The position numbers and the translations under genes were made by a program. From positions 1 through 64,000 of the forward strand of contig NZ_QMIM01000025.1 in the NCBI RefSeq assembly GCF_003287355.1: a DNA stretch of 64,000 nucleotides, in the 5' to 3' direction. The stretch is from Halorubrum sp. 48-1-W (lineage in GTDB: Archaea; Halobacteriota; Halobacteria; Halobacteriales; Haloferacaceae). Shown one piece after another: positions 16,723-24,684 of this stretch (positions are counted from its first letter, which is position 1; every line of letters begins with the position of its first letter). Under the pieces are notes generated by a model. It made no database searches, had not been told where the DNA came from, and saw nothing but the letters and a program-made list of their open reading frames with translations.

Positions 16723-17778
16723 CTACGGCCGGCCGAACACCCGAGGTAGGTCCTCCCGTTCGACGCCGGCGGCCAGCCCGAGCGCCAACCCGACGCGGGC
16801 CTTCGCGGCCGGGAGGTCGCCGGCGAAGACGACGCCGTGGTCCGCGAGCGTGACCGCCCCGCCCGGCGTGCCGTACACCGGTTCGGTCGGCCCGGCGGGT
16901 CGCCCGGCGACGACGACGGGCACCTCCTCGACCGCCTCCGCGACGGCGTCGCCGATCGCGGCCGTGGCGTTGCCGAGGCCGGTCCCCTCGATCACGATCC
17001 CGCCCACGCCGGCTGTGAGCGCGCGGTCGATACCCGCCGCGCTCGCTCCCGTCCCCGAGTGGACCACGGGGACCTCGGGAACGCGGTCGGCCGCGGCGGC
17101 CGGGTCCGAGGGGTCGATCGGCCCGTCCGGCCCACAGAGCGGGTCGACCGCGACCCCCCGGTGCGGCTCGCGGACGAGGTCGGACCCAGCGCGGGTGAAC
17201 GTCGCGACCGGCGCCGTCGCCGGCGAGGCCATCGTCGAGAGCGCGTTGCTGTGGCCCTTCACGACGTCGCGGCCGGCGTGAACCTCGTCGTCGAACGCGA
17301 CGTGGACGCCCCGCGCGAACCGGTCGTCGGCGGCCGTCCGGACCGCGAGCGTCAGGTTCGCCGGCACGTCGCTCGAGGGCTCGTCGAGGCGGCGTTGCGC
17401 GCCCGTCACCACGACCGGCGCGGGCAGGTCCGTGAGGACGTCGAGCGCGTAGGCGGTGTCCGCCAGCGTGTCGGTCCCGTGGGTGACGACGATCCCGTCC
17501 GCACCCTCCTCGACCGCCTCCCGCGCCGTGGCCGCGGTCGCGAACACGTCGCGCCAGCGCACGTCGAACCCCGGTTGTGAACACACCTCACGGGCCGACA
17601 CGGTCGCGTACGTCCCGACGCCTGGAACCGCCGACACGAGGTCCGACCCGGTCTTCGCCGGCGCGGCGCCGTCGTCGCCCGGTTCCGACGCGATCGTCCC
17701 CCCGCAGGCGACGACGCACACGTGCGGTCGCGTGTCGTCTCCGTGCCGTCCGCCCTCGGTAGTCTCGTCACTCGCCAT
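16723..17778 (-). CDS. L-asparaginase (type I/GatD-like family)
   Basis: Hydrolyses L-asparagine to aspartate and ammonia. The 351-residue protein has both catalytic threonine motifs: ACGGTIAS (near residues 24-31) and VTHGTDTLADTAYAL (near 97-112). The third family block, DDEVHAGRDVVKGHSNALSTMASP, follows. The family also includes the GatD subunit of Glu-tRNA amidotransferase, but no GatE gene is adjacent and the length and motifs fit a free asparaginase. Start ATG 17778. Confidence 0.88.
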   Translation of the reverse strand: MASDETTEGGRHGDDTRPHVCVVACGGTIASEPGDDGAAPAKTGSDLVSAVPGVGTYATVSAREVCSQPGFDVRWRDVFATAATAREAVEEGADGIVVTHGTDTLADTAYALDVLTDLPAPVVVTGAQRRLDEPSSDVPANLTLAVRTAADDRFARGVHVAFDDEVHAGRDVVKGHSNALSTMASPATAPVATFTRAGSDLVREPHRGVAVDPLCGPDGPIDPSDPAAAADRVPEVPVVHSGTGASAAGIDRALTAGVGGIVIEGTGLGNATAAIGDAVAEAVEEVPVVVAGRPAGPTEPVYGTPGGAVTLADHGVVFAGDLPAAKARVGLALGLAAGVEREDLPRVFGRP

Positions 17779-18115
17779 GACCGACGGTTCCGCGGCAGGG
17801 GTAAATCGCTTCGCCCCTCGGCAGGCGGGGGTTTCGGCGATTCACGAGGGACGCGGACGAGTATAGTCGTCGGCTACCGACTCCGCCAACCGCCGACCGA
17901 TCGCCGTTCCCCCCTCGAGAGCCCCCGTTCGCCTCGGATCTCTCGGCTTATATATTCGTATTTATTATTATTGAAAAAATATCCAGAGAACTCGATAAAC
18001 CTTTTAACTGTTTCTGAGAGAGTTTTAAAACGTCGCGAAACACGATACAAGGTGTGAATTACACCGAACCCTCGGCGGGCTATATGTGGGTACCGCCCCT
18101 TGGGAAAATCGTCAG
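17779..18115. other. Long AT-rich intergenic region
   Basis: No gene is visible in this 337 bp spacer. Bases 17944-18032 are strikingly AT-rich for this genome, with runs of T/A (17950-17985) and a GTTTTAAAAC palindrome near 18022-18031. An inverted repeat GGTGT-n5-ACACC lies at 18051-18065, and a TATA-like box near 18081-18086 is about 30 nt before the ATG at 18116. It probably holds promoters for both divergent genes and possibly more. Confidence 0.5.
18051..18065 (+). promoter_or_regulatory. Inverted repeat upstream of the 18116 membrane-protein gene
   Basis: Perfect 5 bp arms GGTGT/ACACC around GAATT, about 15 bp upstream of the TATA-like box. The position suits an activator site. Confidence 0.35.
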
Positions 18116-18430
18116 ATGTCCACTCGTGTCCCCCTCAAACGCATCCCCCTCACGTTCCCCCTCGCGGAGCGGATGAGCCGTACCGTTAGAGCCCTGGCGT
18201 TCTGGGCGGCGATCGTTATCCCGGTCGGCTACCCGTTCCTCCTGCACGCCGGGCTCGACCGAACGAACGGCCTGCTCTTCGTGGGGTTGTTGGCCGCGAA
18301 CGCGGTCGCGCTCGCGGTCGGTCACGACTACGACCCCGGCTCAAGCCGTGACCACGGTGTTCCGGCCGCCGGCGTGAGCAACGCGTCCGGGCCGCCGGAC
18401 GGCGACCGCGTCGACGAGAGAGACGCCTGA
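18116..18430 (+). CDS. Small two-helix membrane protein, function unknown
   Basis: A 104-residue protein. A basic N-terminus (MSTRVPLKRIPLTFPLAERMSR) precedes two hydrophobic helices (about residues 24-45 and 53-72), then a hydrophilic Gly/Asp-rich tail. No known motif. ATG 18116 is chosen over the in-frame codon at 18086 because the TATA-like box lies between them. It is followed by a 16 bp tandem repeat. Confidence 0.6.
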   Translation: MSTRVPLKRIPLTFPLAERMSRTVRALAFWAAIVIPVGYPFLLHAGLDRTNGLLFVGLLAANAVALAVGHDYDPGSSRDHGVPAAGVSNASGPPDGDRVDERDA

Positions 18431-18458
18431 CGCCGTCCGGATCGAGGACCGTCGCCTC

Positions 18459-18518
18459 TCGCCCTCCACCGCGTTCGCCCTCCACCGCGTTCGCCCTCCA
18501 CCGCGTTCGCCCTCCACT
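18459..18518. repeat. 16 bp tandem repeat, about 3.7 copies
   Basis: Unit TCGCCCTCCACCGCGT, three exact copies (18459-18506) followed by a partial copy that diverges at 18518. No spacers, so not a CRISPR. It lies between two same-strand genes, just after the 18116 gene. Confidence 0.9.
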
Positions 18519-18577
18519 GTCTTTCCATCGCGCGCCGTCTCGAAGCGCTTACCCACCCCCCGACCGGAGCGTGATCC

Positions 18578-20254
18578 ATGACCGACGCGACGCGGGTCGA
18601 GTGGCGCGGGTGGGGCCGCGAGGCGTTCGCCGAGGCCGACGGGCGGGACTGCCCGGTCCTCCTCTCGCTTTCGGCCACCTGGTGTGAGGGCTGTCACGAG
18701 ATGGACGCGACCACCTACGCCGAGCCGCGCATCGCCGCCAACGTGAACGAGTGGTTCGTCCCGGTCCGGGTCGACGTCGACCGCTGCCCCCGAGTCCGCG
18801 AACGGTACAACATGGGCGGGTTCCCGACGACCGCCTTCCTCACGCCCGACGGCGAACTGCTCACCGGCGCGGGCTACCTCGGCGTCGACGGGATGCGCCA
18901 GGTGCTCGAATCCGTCCGGGAGCTGTGGAACGAGCAGGGTCGTACAGCCGGCCGGATACCCCGCGCACTCAACGGCGACCGACCGCCGGCCGGCGAGCTC
19001 TCCGAGGCGGTCGAGAGCCACCTCGCCGGCCAGCTCGAGAACAAGTACGACGAGGAGTACGCCGGCTGGGGAACCGACGCCAAGTTCCCGCTTCCCCGCA
19101 CCGTCGAGTTCGCGCTGAAACGCGACCGCGACCGCGCGCTGCGCACCCTCGACGCCGTCCGCGACCACCTCGCCGACGACGTCGCCGGCGGCTTCTTCCG
19201 GTTCGCCGGGACGCGCGACTGGAGCGACGTGGCCTACGAGAAGCCGGCCGACACGAACGCGGCGGTGACGCGGGCGTTCGCGAACGCCTATCTCTACACC
19301 GGCGACGATGCGTATCGTGAGCCCGCTGTGGCGGCGATCGACTTCCTCACCGACGACCTCTGGACCGGCTACGGCGTCGGCGGGAGCCTCGGTCCGGGGC
19401 TCGGACGGGCCTACTACGCCGCGTCCGCCGAGGACCGCACGGAACTCGACCCGCCCCGTCGCGACCTCACCGTCTTCGCCGGCGCGAACGCGCTCTCGGC
19501 CGACGCGCTCTTGACCTTCGCGGCGTACACCGACGACGATCGCGCCCGAGAGTACGCCGAACGAATCCTCGACGGCCTCGAACGCGACCTGATCGACGCC
19601 GACACCGGCCTCGTGACCCACTACCGGTCGACGGACGGGGACGACGGGACCGGCGACGTCGCCCCGAGCGACCTCCTCGAGGACGTCTCGCGGGTGGTGG
19701 GCGCGTACGTCCGCGCTGTCGGGGTGCTCGGTGCGGGCGCCGACGTCGCCCGCGCGGTCGCCGACCGGGCGATCCGGGAGCTCCACGTCGACGGCTCGTT
19801 CGTCGACGGACCGCGTTCGGGTGCCGGGCTGCTCGACCGACCCTTCAGGCCGCTCGACGGCAACGTGGAGCTGGCGTCCGCGCTCGTCGACCTCGCAGCG
19901 CTCACCGGCGAGGACCGCTACCGGGCGGTCGCCCGCGAGACCGCCGAGTCGTTCGCGGGCGCGACCGACCGACTCGGGGTTCAGGTCGCGGCGTACGGGA
20001 GCCTCGTGGGTCGGCTGCTCCGCGGAACGACCGTCATCGTCGTCGGGACCGAGCCCGGAAGCGACCTCCACCGGGCAGCCTGGCGGGTCGCCGACCACGA
20101 GAAGGTCGTCGTTCCGAACGCCCACCGCGAGGACGCGTCCGCGCCGCGAACCGTCCCGGAGGGGTCCGCCGTCGTGACCGCCGGCGACGCCGTCTCCGCG
20201 CCGGCGACAACGCCGGACGAGTTGATGGTCCGCGTCGCGGAGACGGTCGAGTGA
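18578..20254 (+). CDS. YyaL/spermatogenesis-associated-20-like protein with N-terminal thioredoxin domain (DUF255)
   Basis: A 558-residue cytosolic protein. Residues about 10-130 form a thioredoxin-like domain with a CEGC redox pair (SATWCEGCHEMDATTYAEPRI) and GGFPTTAFLTPDG. The rest is an alpha/alpha toroid similar to N-acylglucosamine epimerase-like or glycosidase folds (KYDEEYAGWGTDAKFPLP; GGFFRFAGTRDW). This matches the YyaL/SSP411 family, whose biochemical role is not established. Shorter than bacterial YyaL (about 650-700 residues) because the middle is trimmed. Its upstream region holds the 16 bp tandem repeat. Confidence 0.85.
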   Translation: MTDATRVEWRGWGREAFAEADGRDCPVLLSLSATWCEGCHEMDATTYAEPRIAANVNEWFVPVRVDVDRCPRVRERYNMGGFPTTAFLTPDGELLTGAGYLGVDGMRQVLESVRELWNEQGRTAGRIPRALNGDRPPAGELSEAVESHLAGQLENKYDEEYAGWGTDAKFPLPRTVEFALKRDRDRALRTLDAVRDHLADDVAGGFFRFAGTRDWSDVAYEKPADTNAAVTRAFANAYLYTGDDAYREPAVAAIDFLTDDLWTGYGVGGSLGPGLGRAYYAASAEDRTELDPPRRDLTVFAGANALSADALLTFAAYTDDDRAREYAERILDGLERDLIDADTGLVTHYRSTDGDDGTGDVAPSDLLEDVSRVVGAYVRAVGVLGAGADVARAVADRAIRELHVDGSFVDGPRSGAGLLDRPFRPLDGNVELASALVDLAALTGEDRYRAVARETAESFAGATDRLGVQVAAYGSLVGRLLRGTTVIVVGTEPGSDLHRAAWRVADHEKVVVPNAHREDASAPRTVPEGSAVVTAGDAVSAPATTPDELMVRVAETVE

Positions 20255-20376
20255 CACGCGTCCTCGAGTAGCCGAAGCCCAGCGACGCACCGGGCACGTA
20301 CCGTCCCGGAACCGTCGCCTCGCGGATCGGCCCTCCGATGGAATCCGTGTAAACCTTCGACGCGTTTATATCGGCA

Positions 20377-20390
20377 CCACGACACCGTGG
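20377..20390 (+). promoter_or_regulatory. Inverted repeat between TATA box and start of the TrmB-family gene
   Basis: CCACG (20377-20381), ACAC, CGTGG (20386-20390), directly before the ATG at 20394. The TATA-like TTTATA at 20365-20370 gives a leaderless message. The repeat covers the expected transcription start, the normal place for an autorepressor to bind. Confidence 0.45.
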
Positions 20391-20393
20391 GGT

Positions 20394-21200
20394 ATGGCAT
20401 CCCTCCGTGACCTCGGACTGTCGGAGTACGAGGCCCGCGCGTACCGCGCCTTGTTGCGGACTGGGCCGACGACGGCGAAGGACCTGTCGCGGGCCAGCGA
20501 GGTCCCCATGGGTCGGATCTACGACGTGCTCAACAGTCTCGAAAATCACGACCTCGTCCGGAGTCAGGCGGCGAGCCGTCCGAAGAAGTACGTCGGCGTC
20601 GAGCCCGACACCGCCCTGGACCGACTGCTCGAGGAGAAACGACGCGAGCTCGACGCCCGGGCCGACCAGTACGCGTCGGTCGTCGAGGAGCTCTCGAGCG
20701 AGCTCGACGCCACCGACCCCGTCGACGGCGAGTTCTGGACGGCCGCCGTCGGCGCGGAGGACGCCACGGACCTGCTGTTGGAACGGATCGCGGCCGCGGA
20801 ACGCCGAATGGTCGTGGTCGCGGGCGCGCCCGCGACCGGCTTCGACCTCGGTACGGTCGGCGACCGGGTGACCGCGGAGCTGGAGGCGGCGCTCGACCGC
20901 GGCGTCGAGGTCCGGGTGTTGTTGTCGCCGGAGACGGTCGACGCGCTCCCGCGAAGCGTCGGCCGCCGGTACACCGCCGAACTCGCCGACAACGACGGGT
21001 TCTCCGTTCGGACGGCGCCGGGCGTCGACGGGACGTTCAACGTCTTCGACGGGATCGAGGTGTGTATCGAGGTGCCACATCCTCTCTCGGGGGAGGAGCC
21101 CTTCGCGATGATCGACATCAAAGATGCCGAGTTCGCCGCCAGCGTGAGCGAGGAGTTCGAGCCGCGGTGGACAGCGGCGGAGGCGCTCTCTATCGGGTGA
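20394..21200 (+). CDS. TrmB family transcriptional regulator
   Basis: A 268-residue DNA-binding regulator. Residues about 1-75 are a winged helix-turn-helix of the TrmB type (LGLSEYEARAYRALLRTGPTTAKDLSRASEVPMGRIYDVLNSLENHDLV). A coiled-coil-like helix (about 80-115) leads to a C-terminal ligand-sensing domain related to phospholipase-D-like folds (VEVRVLLSPETVD; FNVFDGIEVCIEVPHPLSGEEPFAMIDIKD). TrmB proteins of haloarchaea respond to sugars or other metabolites, but the ligand here is unknown. The inverted repeat at its own start suggests autoregulation. It is flanked by the YyaL-type gene and a convergent small gene. Confidence 0.9.
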   Translation: MASLRDLGLSEYEARAYRALLRTGPTTAKDLSRASEVPMGRIYDVLNSLENHDLVRSQAASRPKKYVGVEPDTALDRLLEEKRRELDARADQYASVVEELSSELDATDPVDGEFWTAAVGAEDATDLLLERIAAAERRMVVVAGAPATGFDLGTVGDRVTAELEAALDRGVEVRVLLSPETVDALPRSVGRRYTAELADNDGFSVRTAPGVDGTFNVFDGIEVCIEVPHPLSGEEPFAMIDIKDAEFAASVSEEFEPRWTAAEALSIG

Positions 21201-21243
21201 CCGCCCGAAACCGACCGCGTTCCGCCACGCCGCTCCGCCGACC

Positions 21244-21489
21244 TCAGCGGTCGGCGTCGCCCGGATCGACGAGCGGCGAATCGGCGTTCGCGCGCGCCGG
21301 CAGACCACACACGCCGGCGTCCGCGCCGGCCCGCTCGACGCCCGGCGCGAGCGACTCGATCCGCCAGTCGACGGCGTGCCCGGTGTCGGCCTCGTGGGTC
21401 GCGAGGGTCTCTCTGGCCGTCCGAAGTCGGTCGTGTGTCGCCTCGAACCGACACTCCGCACAGCGGACGACGACGCGCGTTCGGTCCAT
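21244..21489 (-). CDS. Short Cys-containing haloarchaeal protein, function unknown
   Basis: An 81-residue protein with CAEC near the N-terminus (VVVRCAECRFEATHDRLRTARETLATHEADTGHAVDWRIE) and a His at the end of the following helix. That is the arrangement of a C2H2-like zinc finger (CxxC…H…H). This suggests a single zinc-bound domain. Widespread in haloarchaea as a domain of unknown function. Convergent with the TrmB gene. Confidence 0.7.
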   Translation of the reverse strand: MDRTRVVVRCAECRFEATHDRLRTARETLATHEADTGHAVDWRIESLAPGVERAGADAGVCGLPARANADSPLVDPGDADR

Positions 21490-21572
21490 ACCGGATCGAG
21501 GGGGTAGATAGGCAAAACCGCTCCGGTCGATCCCCCGGGATCGGACGCCCCGGAACGACCCGGACCGCCGGG

Positions 21573-21788
21573 TCAGCCGGCCTCGTCGGGTTCGGGATCG
21601 GTCCGCCAGCCGCCGGAGAGCACCACGAGCCAGACCGCGAGCCCGGCGAGGACGAACACGCCGGCCATGTACGGGACGATGGGGAGACTGAGGCCGAGGG
21701 CGTCGAGCACCGTCCGAAGTTCGTAGACGATGACGCCGAAGACCGCGAGCCCGACGAGTAATCCGCCGCGGGTGATGTCGACGTTCAC
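21573..21788 (-). CDS. Small two-helix membrane protein of the oxidase operon
   Basis: A 71-residue protein with two hydrophobic helices (VNVDITRGGLLVGLAVFGVIVYELRTVLDALGLSLPIVPYMAGVFVLAGLAVWLVVLSGGW). The GTG at 21788 overlaps the stop of oxidase subunit I (GTGA, 21785-21788), so it is translated with the oxidase. It may be an accessory or assembly subunit of the ba3-type oxidase; no motif identifies it further. It is the last gene of the leftward operon. Confidence 0.7.
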   Translation of the reverse strand: MNVDITRGGLLVGLAVFGVIVYELRTVLDALGLSLPIVPYMAGVFVLAGLAVWLVVLSGGWRTDPEPDEAG

Positions 21789-23605
21789 GCCATCACCCCC
21801 GAAGCCGCCGCCTCGAGGAGGCGGGCGCCGACGAACGCGAGCGCGTCGACGAGCGACCACGCCGCCGGAACGGCGACCTCCGCGAGCGCGCCGACTGCCG
21901 TGTCGATCCACACCGGGTACGTCCCGACGCCGGGGCCGAGTAGCCCGCCGTCGTTGATGATCGCCGCGAGCGGGAGCGCGTACGCGAGCACGACGAGGGT
22001 CACGGCGATCCCGACCCAGATCCGGAGGTCGTCGAGCACCTTCGGGGCGTCGTCGGGGCCGGACAGCGCGGGCCGGATCGTCTCCGCCAGCCCGGAGACG
22101 CGCGGGTTCCCCATCGTGAGCACGAGGTTCCCGATGAACAGGACGGTCGAGAGGAACAACAGCGTCCCACCGATCGCGATCTGAACGTTCAGCTCCTCGA
22201 AGCCGCCGAACGCGACCGGGTACTCGAAGCCGGAGTACTCCGGCTCGGCGGTCCGCCGGGGGACGCCGAGAAGCCCCTGTGCGTGCATCGCGTTCGACAT
22301 GAGCGCCATCCCGATGAACCAGAGGACGACCTGGAACAGCCCGATCTGTCGGCTGTACACCGGCTTGTTCGTGATCTGCGGCCAGAGCCAGTAGGTCGCA
22401 GCCATGAACGTGAGCGCCACCGCGGTCCCCACGGTGAGGTGGAAGTGGCCGGGCACCCAGATCGTGTTGTGGATCATGTAGTTGATGTTCATGCCGGCGT
22501 TGACCATCCCCGAGAACCCGCCGGCCGCGAACATCAGTCCCGCCAGCATCATCCCGGTGAACGCCGGGTCCCGCCACGGGAGCGACCGGAGCCAGCCGAA
22601 GACCCCGGTGCCGCCGCGCTGCCGAGCCCCGTACTCGACGCTCGCGACGACGGTGAACGCGGTGAGCAGGCTCGGCAACAGCAGGAACATCGTGTTCGTC
22701 ATCGAGATGAACTTGAACCCCTCGGCGATGCCGGGGTCGAGGTACTGGTGGTGGATACCGACCGGGGTCGATAACAGCAGGAAGAGGACGAAGACCACCC
22801 GTGCGAGGGGGTCACTGAACAGCCGCCCGCCGGCGATCGACGGGAGGACCGTGTACCACAGCAGGTACGCGGGCATCAGCCAGAAGTAGACCACCGGGTG
22901 GCCGAAGAACCAGAACAGCGTCCGGGTGAGCGTCGGGTTCACCGACTCGATCAGCCCGAGCGACCAGGGAAGGAGGAAGATCAGCACCGACGCGGCGACC
23001 GCCGAGGAGGCGATGTACCACATGATCATGGTGGTCAACACCATGAACGTCTGGAGCGGGATCCGCTCGCCGGGGTTGTCCTCGCGCCACGCGAGCCACG
23101 TGCGGAACCAGTCCGCCCCGGCGAGCCACGACCCGACGATGAACACGGCGAGTCCGGTGTAGAACAGGGGGTGTGCCTGAAGCGGCGCGTAGAACGTGTA
23201 CAGGACGTCCGCGCTCATGTCGATCGCGTCGGTCAACCCGGCGAGGATGGAGATCCCCGTCATCGTCATTCCGCCGGCCATGAGCAGGTACCACGTCCAC
23301 GTGATCTTGATGTTCACGAGCGGCCGGTCGAGACTGCGGACCACGGCCCAGGTGAACAGGCCGACGAGGAAGAAGACGGTGAAGCTGATCACCAAGAAGA
23401 CGCCGTGTGCGGTGAGCACCGTGTAGTAGTCGCTGGAGTCGATGAGCCCGCGGAAGATCCCGGTCCGGTGGAGCGTCTGGATGATGCCGAAGATCGCCCC
23501 CAGCGTGAGCGCGAGGAAGGACCCGAGGAACGCCGACCGAACGACCTTCGCTTCCGCCGGGTACCTATCGAGGAACGTCTCCTCCGCTTCGAGCGCGTCG
23601 CTCAT
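21785..23605 (-). CDS. cbaA: ba3-type heme-copper oxidase subunit I
   Basis: Catalytic subunit of a B-type terminal oxidase that reduces O2 to water and pumps protons across the cell membrane. The 606-residue protein has about 13 hydrophobic helices. Key ligands are visible: TAHGVFLVISF (low-spin heme His), FGHPVVYFWLMPAY (CuB His and the cross-linked Tyr, near residue 235), IHHQYLDPG (two CuB His, near 285) and PGHFHLTVGTAVAL (heme a3 and low-spin His, near 385). Start ATG 23605 overlaps the subunit II stop (ATGA). The order subunit IIa-like, II, I, small protein is the usual haloarchaeal cba arrangement. Confidence 0.95.
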   Translation of the reverse strand: MSDALEAEETFLDRYPAEAKVVRSAFLGSFLALTLGAIFGIIQTLHRTGIFRGLIDSSDYYTVLTAHGVFLVISFTVFFLVGLFTWAVVRSLDRPLVNIKITWTWYLLMAGGMTMTGISILAGLTDAIDMSADVLYTFYAPLQAHPLFYTGLAVFIVGSWLAGADWFRTWLAWREDNPGERIPLQTFMVLTTMIMWYIASSAVAASVLIFLLPWSLGLIESVNPTLTRTLFWFFGHPVVYFWLMPAYLLWYTVLPSIAGGRLFSDPLARVVFVLFLLLSTPVGIHHQYLDPGIAEGFKFISMTNTMFLLLPSLLTAFTVVASVEYGARQRGGTGVFGWLRSLPWRDPAFTGMMLAGLMFAAGGFSGMVNAGMNINYMIHNTIWVPGHFHLTVGTAVALTFMAATYWLWPQITNKPVYSRQIGLFQVVLWFIGMALMSNAMHAQGLLGVPRRTAEPEYSGFEYPVAFGGFEELNVQIAIGGTLLFLSTVLFIGNLVLTMGNPRVSGLAETIRPALSGPDDAPKVLDDLRIWVGIAVTLVVLAYALPLAAIINDGGLLGPGVGTYPVWIDTAVGALAEVAVPAAWSLVDALAFVGARLLEAAASGVMA

Positions 23606-24114
23606 TCGCTGTCACCCCCGTCTTCCGACTCGAACTCCTCTTCGGTCACGACGTGGAGTTTCCCCTCCATGCCGTGGTGGCCGGCCCCGCAGTACTCGTT
23701 ACAGACGATCCCGTACTCCTGTGGCTCGCCGACCTCGACGGTTATCTCCGCGACCTCGCCCGGAACGGCCATCGTGTTCGCGTTCGTCCCGGCCACCTCG
23801 AAGCCGTGGATCACGTCACGCGAGGTTATCTGGAGCGTGACGGTGCTGTTCTCCGGGACGACGATCGGGCTCGGGTCGAACCCGAACTGGTAGCTGACGA
23901 CGTACGCCTCGTACTCGTTCTCACCGACCTGTTCCACGCGCGGCTCGGCGAAGCGGTCGTCCTCGTCCAGCGCGTTCGCGTCGATCTGGGCCTCGCTGTC
24001 GGCGACCATCGCCACGCCGGGGCCGACCGCGCCGTAGGTGACGGACCCGAGGAGCAGCAGGATCAACACGATGGAGAGCGCGAGCCAGATCTTCTCGTAG
24101 GCGTGAATGTGCAT
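23602..24114 (-). CDS. cbaB: ba3-type heme-copper oxidase subunit II (CuA)
   Basis: Accepts electrons from a halocyanin or cytochrome through the binuclear CuA centre and hands them to subunit I. The 170-residue protein has one N-terminal membrane anchor (about residues 10-32) and an extracytoplasmic cupredoxin domain. All CuA ligands are present: DVIHGFEV (His) and GIVCNEYCGAGHHGMEG (two Cys, His, Met). A single anchor helix is typical of ba3 enzymes. Overlaps subunit I by 4 bp and follows a 57-residue helix protein 6 bp upstream. Confidence 0.95.
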   Translation of the reverse strand: MHIHAYEKIWLALSIVLILLLLGSVTYGAVGPGVAMVADSEAQIDANALDEDDRFAEPRVEQVGENEYEAYVVSYQFGFDPSPIVVPENSTVTLQITSRDVIHGFEVAGTNANTMAVPGEVAEITVEVGEPQEYGIVCNEYCGAGHHGMEGKLHVVTEEEFESEDGGDSE

Positions 24115-24120
24115 CCCGTG

Positions 24121-24294
24121 TCACCCCACCACGACCAGGTCACGGCCGAGGAACTCGATGAAGTAGATGTACACCCATGCGATCAGAAGGATCGCGAAGT
24201 ACACCGCGATGAGCGCGAGCGTGCCGACGGGATCGAACTCCTCGTCGCCGCTCGCGTCGTCCACCGACGCCCCTGCCGTCTCGGTTCGGCTCAT
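24121..24294 (-). CDS. Single-helix small subunit of the ba3 oxidase (CbaD/subunit IIa-like)
   Basis: A 57-residue protein: acidic N-terminus (MSRTETAGASVDDASGDEEFD), then one membrane helix (TLALIAVYFAILLIAWVYIYFIEFLG). The first gene of the cba operon, 6 bp before subunit II. Its size and single helix match the subunit IIa of ba3 oxidases, which packs against subunits I and II. Not long enough to confirm homology from sequence alone. Confidence 0.75.
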   Translation of the reverse strand: MSRTETAGASVDDASGDEEFDPVGTLALIAVYFAILLIAWVYIYFIEFLGRDLVVVG

Positions 24295-24304
24295 AGATCC
24301 GATT

Positions 24305-24367
24305 ACGGGCAGGCTACCATATAATATCTACCCGTTCCCGTAGCTTGAAAATCCGCTTGGATTATAT
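24305..24367. promoter_or_regulatory. Divergent promoters of the oxidase operon and the 24392 gene
   Basis: Leftward TATA-like ATATTATAT (24319-24327 on the minus strand) is about 25-30 nt from the ATG at 24294. Rightward TTATAT (24362-24367) is about 25 nt from the ATG at 24392. Both suit leaderless mRNAs. ACGGG (24305-24309) and CCCGT (24331-24335) flank the leftward box as an inverted repeat. Confidence 0.6.
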
Positions 24368-24391
24368 GCTGACGGCCACATACGTACCAGC

Positions 24392-24604
24392 ATGGACTTC
24401 TCGCTCCAGCAGGCGGTCTTCCTGGTGCTCGGCGGACTGCTCCCGGCAGCGGCCTACCTCGCCTCGCGCGCTGAGTACGTCGTCGCCGTCACGTTCGTCA
24501 ACGTGGTGATCATCTGGGCGAGCCTCCGGGTCGCCACCGGCGGTAGCCTCCGTCCCGGCGGCGACGACGCCAGGCTCGAACCGAGCGACCTCGAGGACGC
24601 GTAA
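24392..24604 (+). CDS. Small two-helix protein, probable ba3 oxidase subunit or assembly partner
   Basis: A 70-residue protein with two hydrophobic segments (FSLQQAVFLVLGGLLPAAAYLAS and YVVAVTFVNVVIIWASLRVA) and an acidic tail. It is divergent from the oxidase operon and precedes the copper ATPase by 80 bp. Short proteins of this shape are encoded beside cba genes in many haloarchaea and are annotated there as cytochrome ba3 oxidase subunits. The assignment rests on size and context. Confidence 0.65.
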   Translation: MDFSLQQAVFLVLGGLLPAAAYLASRAEYVVAVTFVNVVIIWASLRVATGGSLRPGGDDARLEPSDLEDA

Positions 24605-24684
24605 GCGGTCGAACCCCGCCGGCCGTTCGGTCGGGCCGGGGGGACCCCCGACGCCCACGGTCGACGGATCGGACGCCACCACCC

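Noticed and set aside
16723-17778. GatD subunit of an archaeal Glu-tRNA amidotransferase
   Set aside because: GatD normally pairs with a GatE gene and has an extra N-terminal domain. Neither is present, so a free asparaginase is more likely.
18459-18518. Possible CRISPR array
   Set aside because: The repeat units are contiguous and have no spacers, and no cas gene is near.
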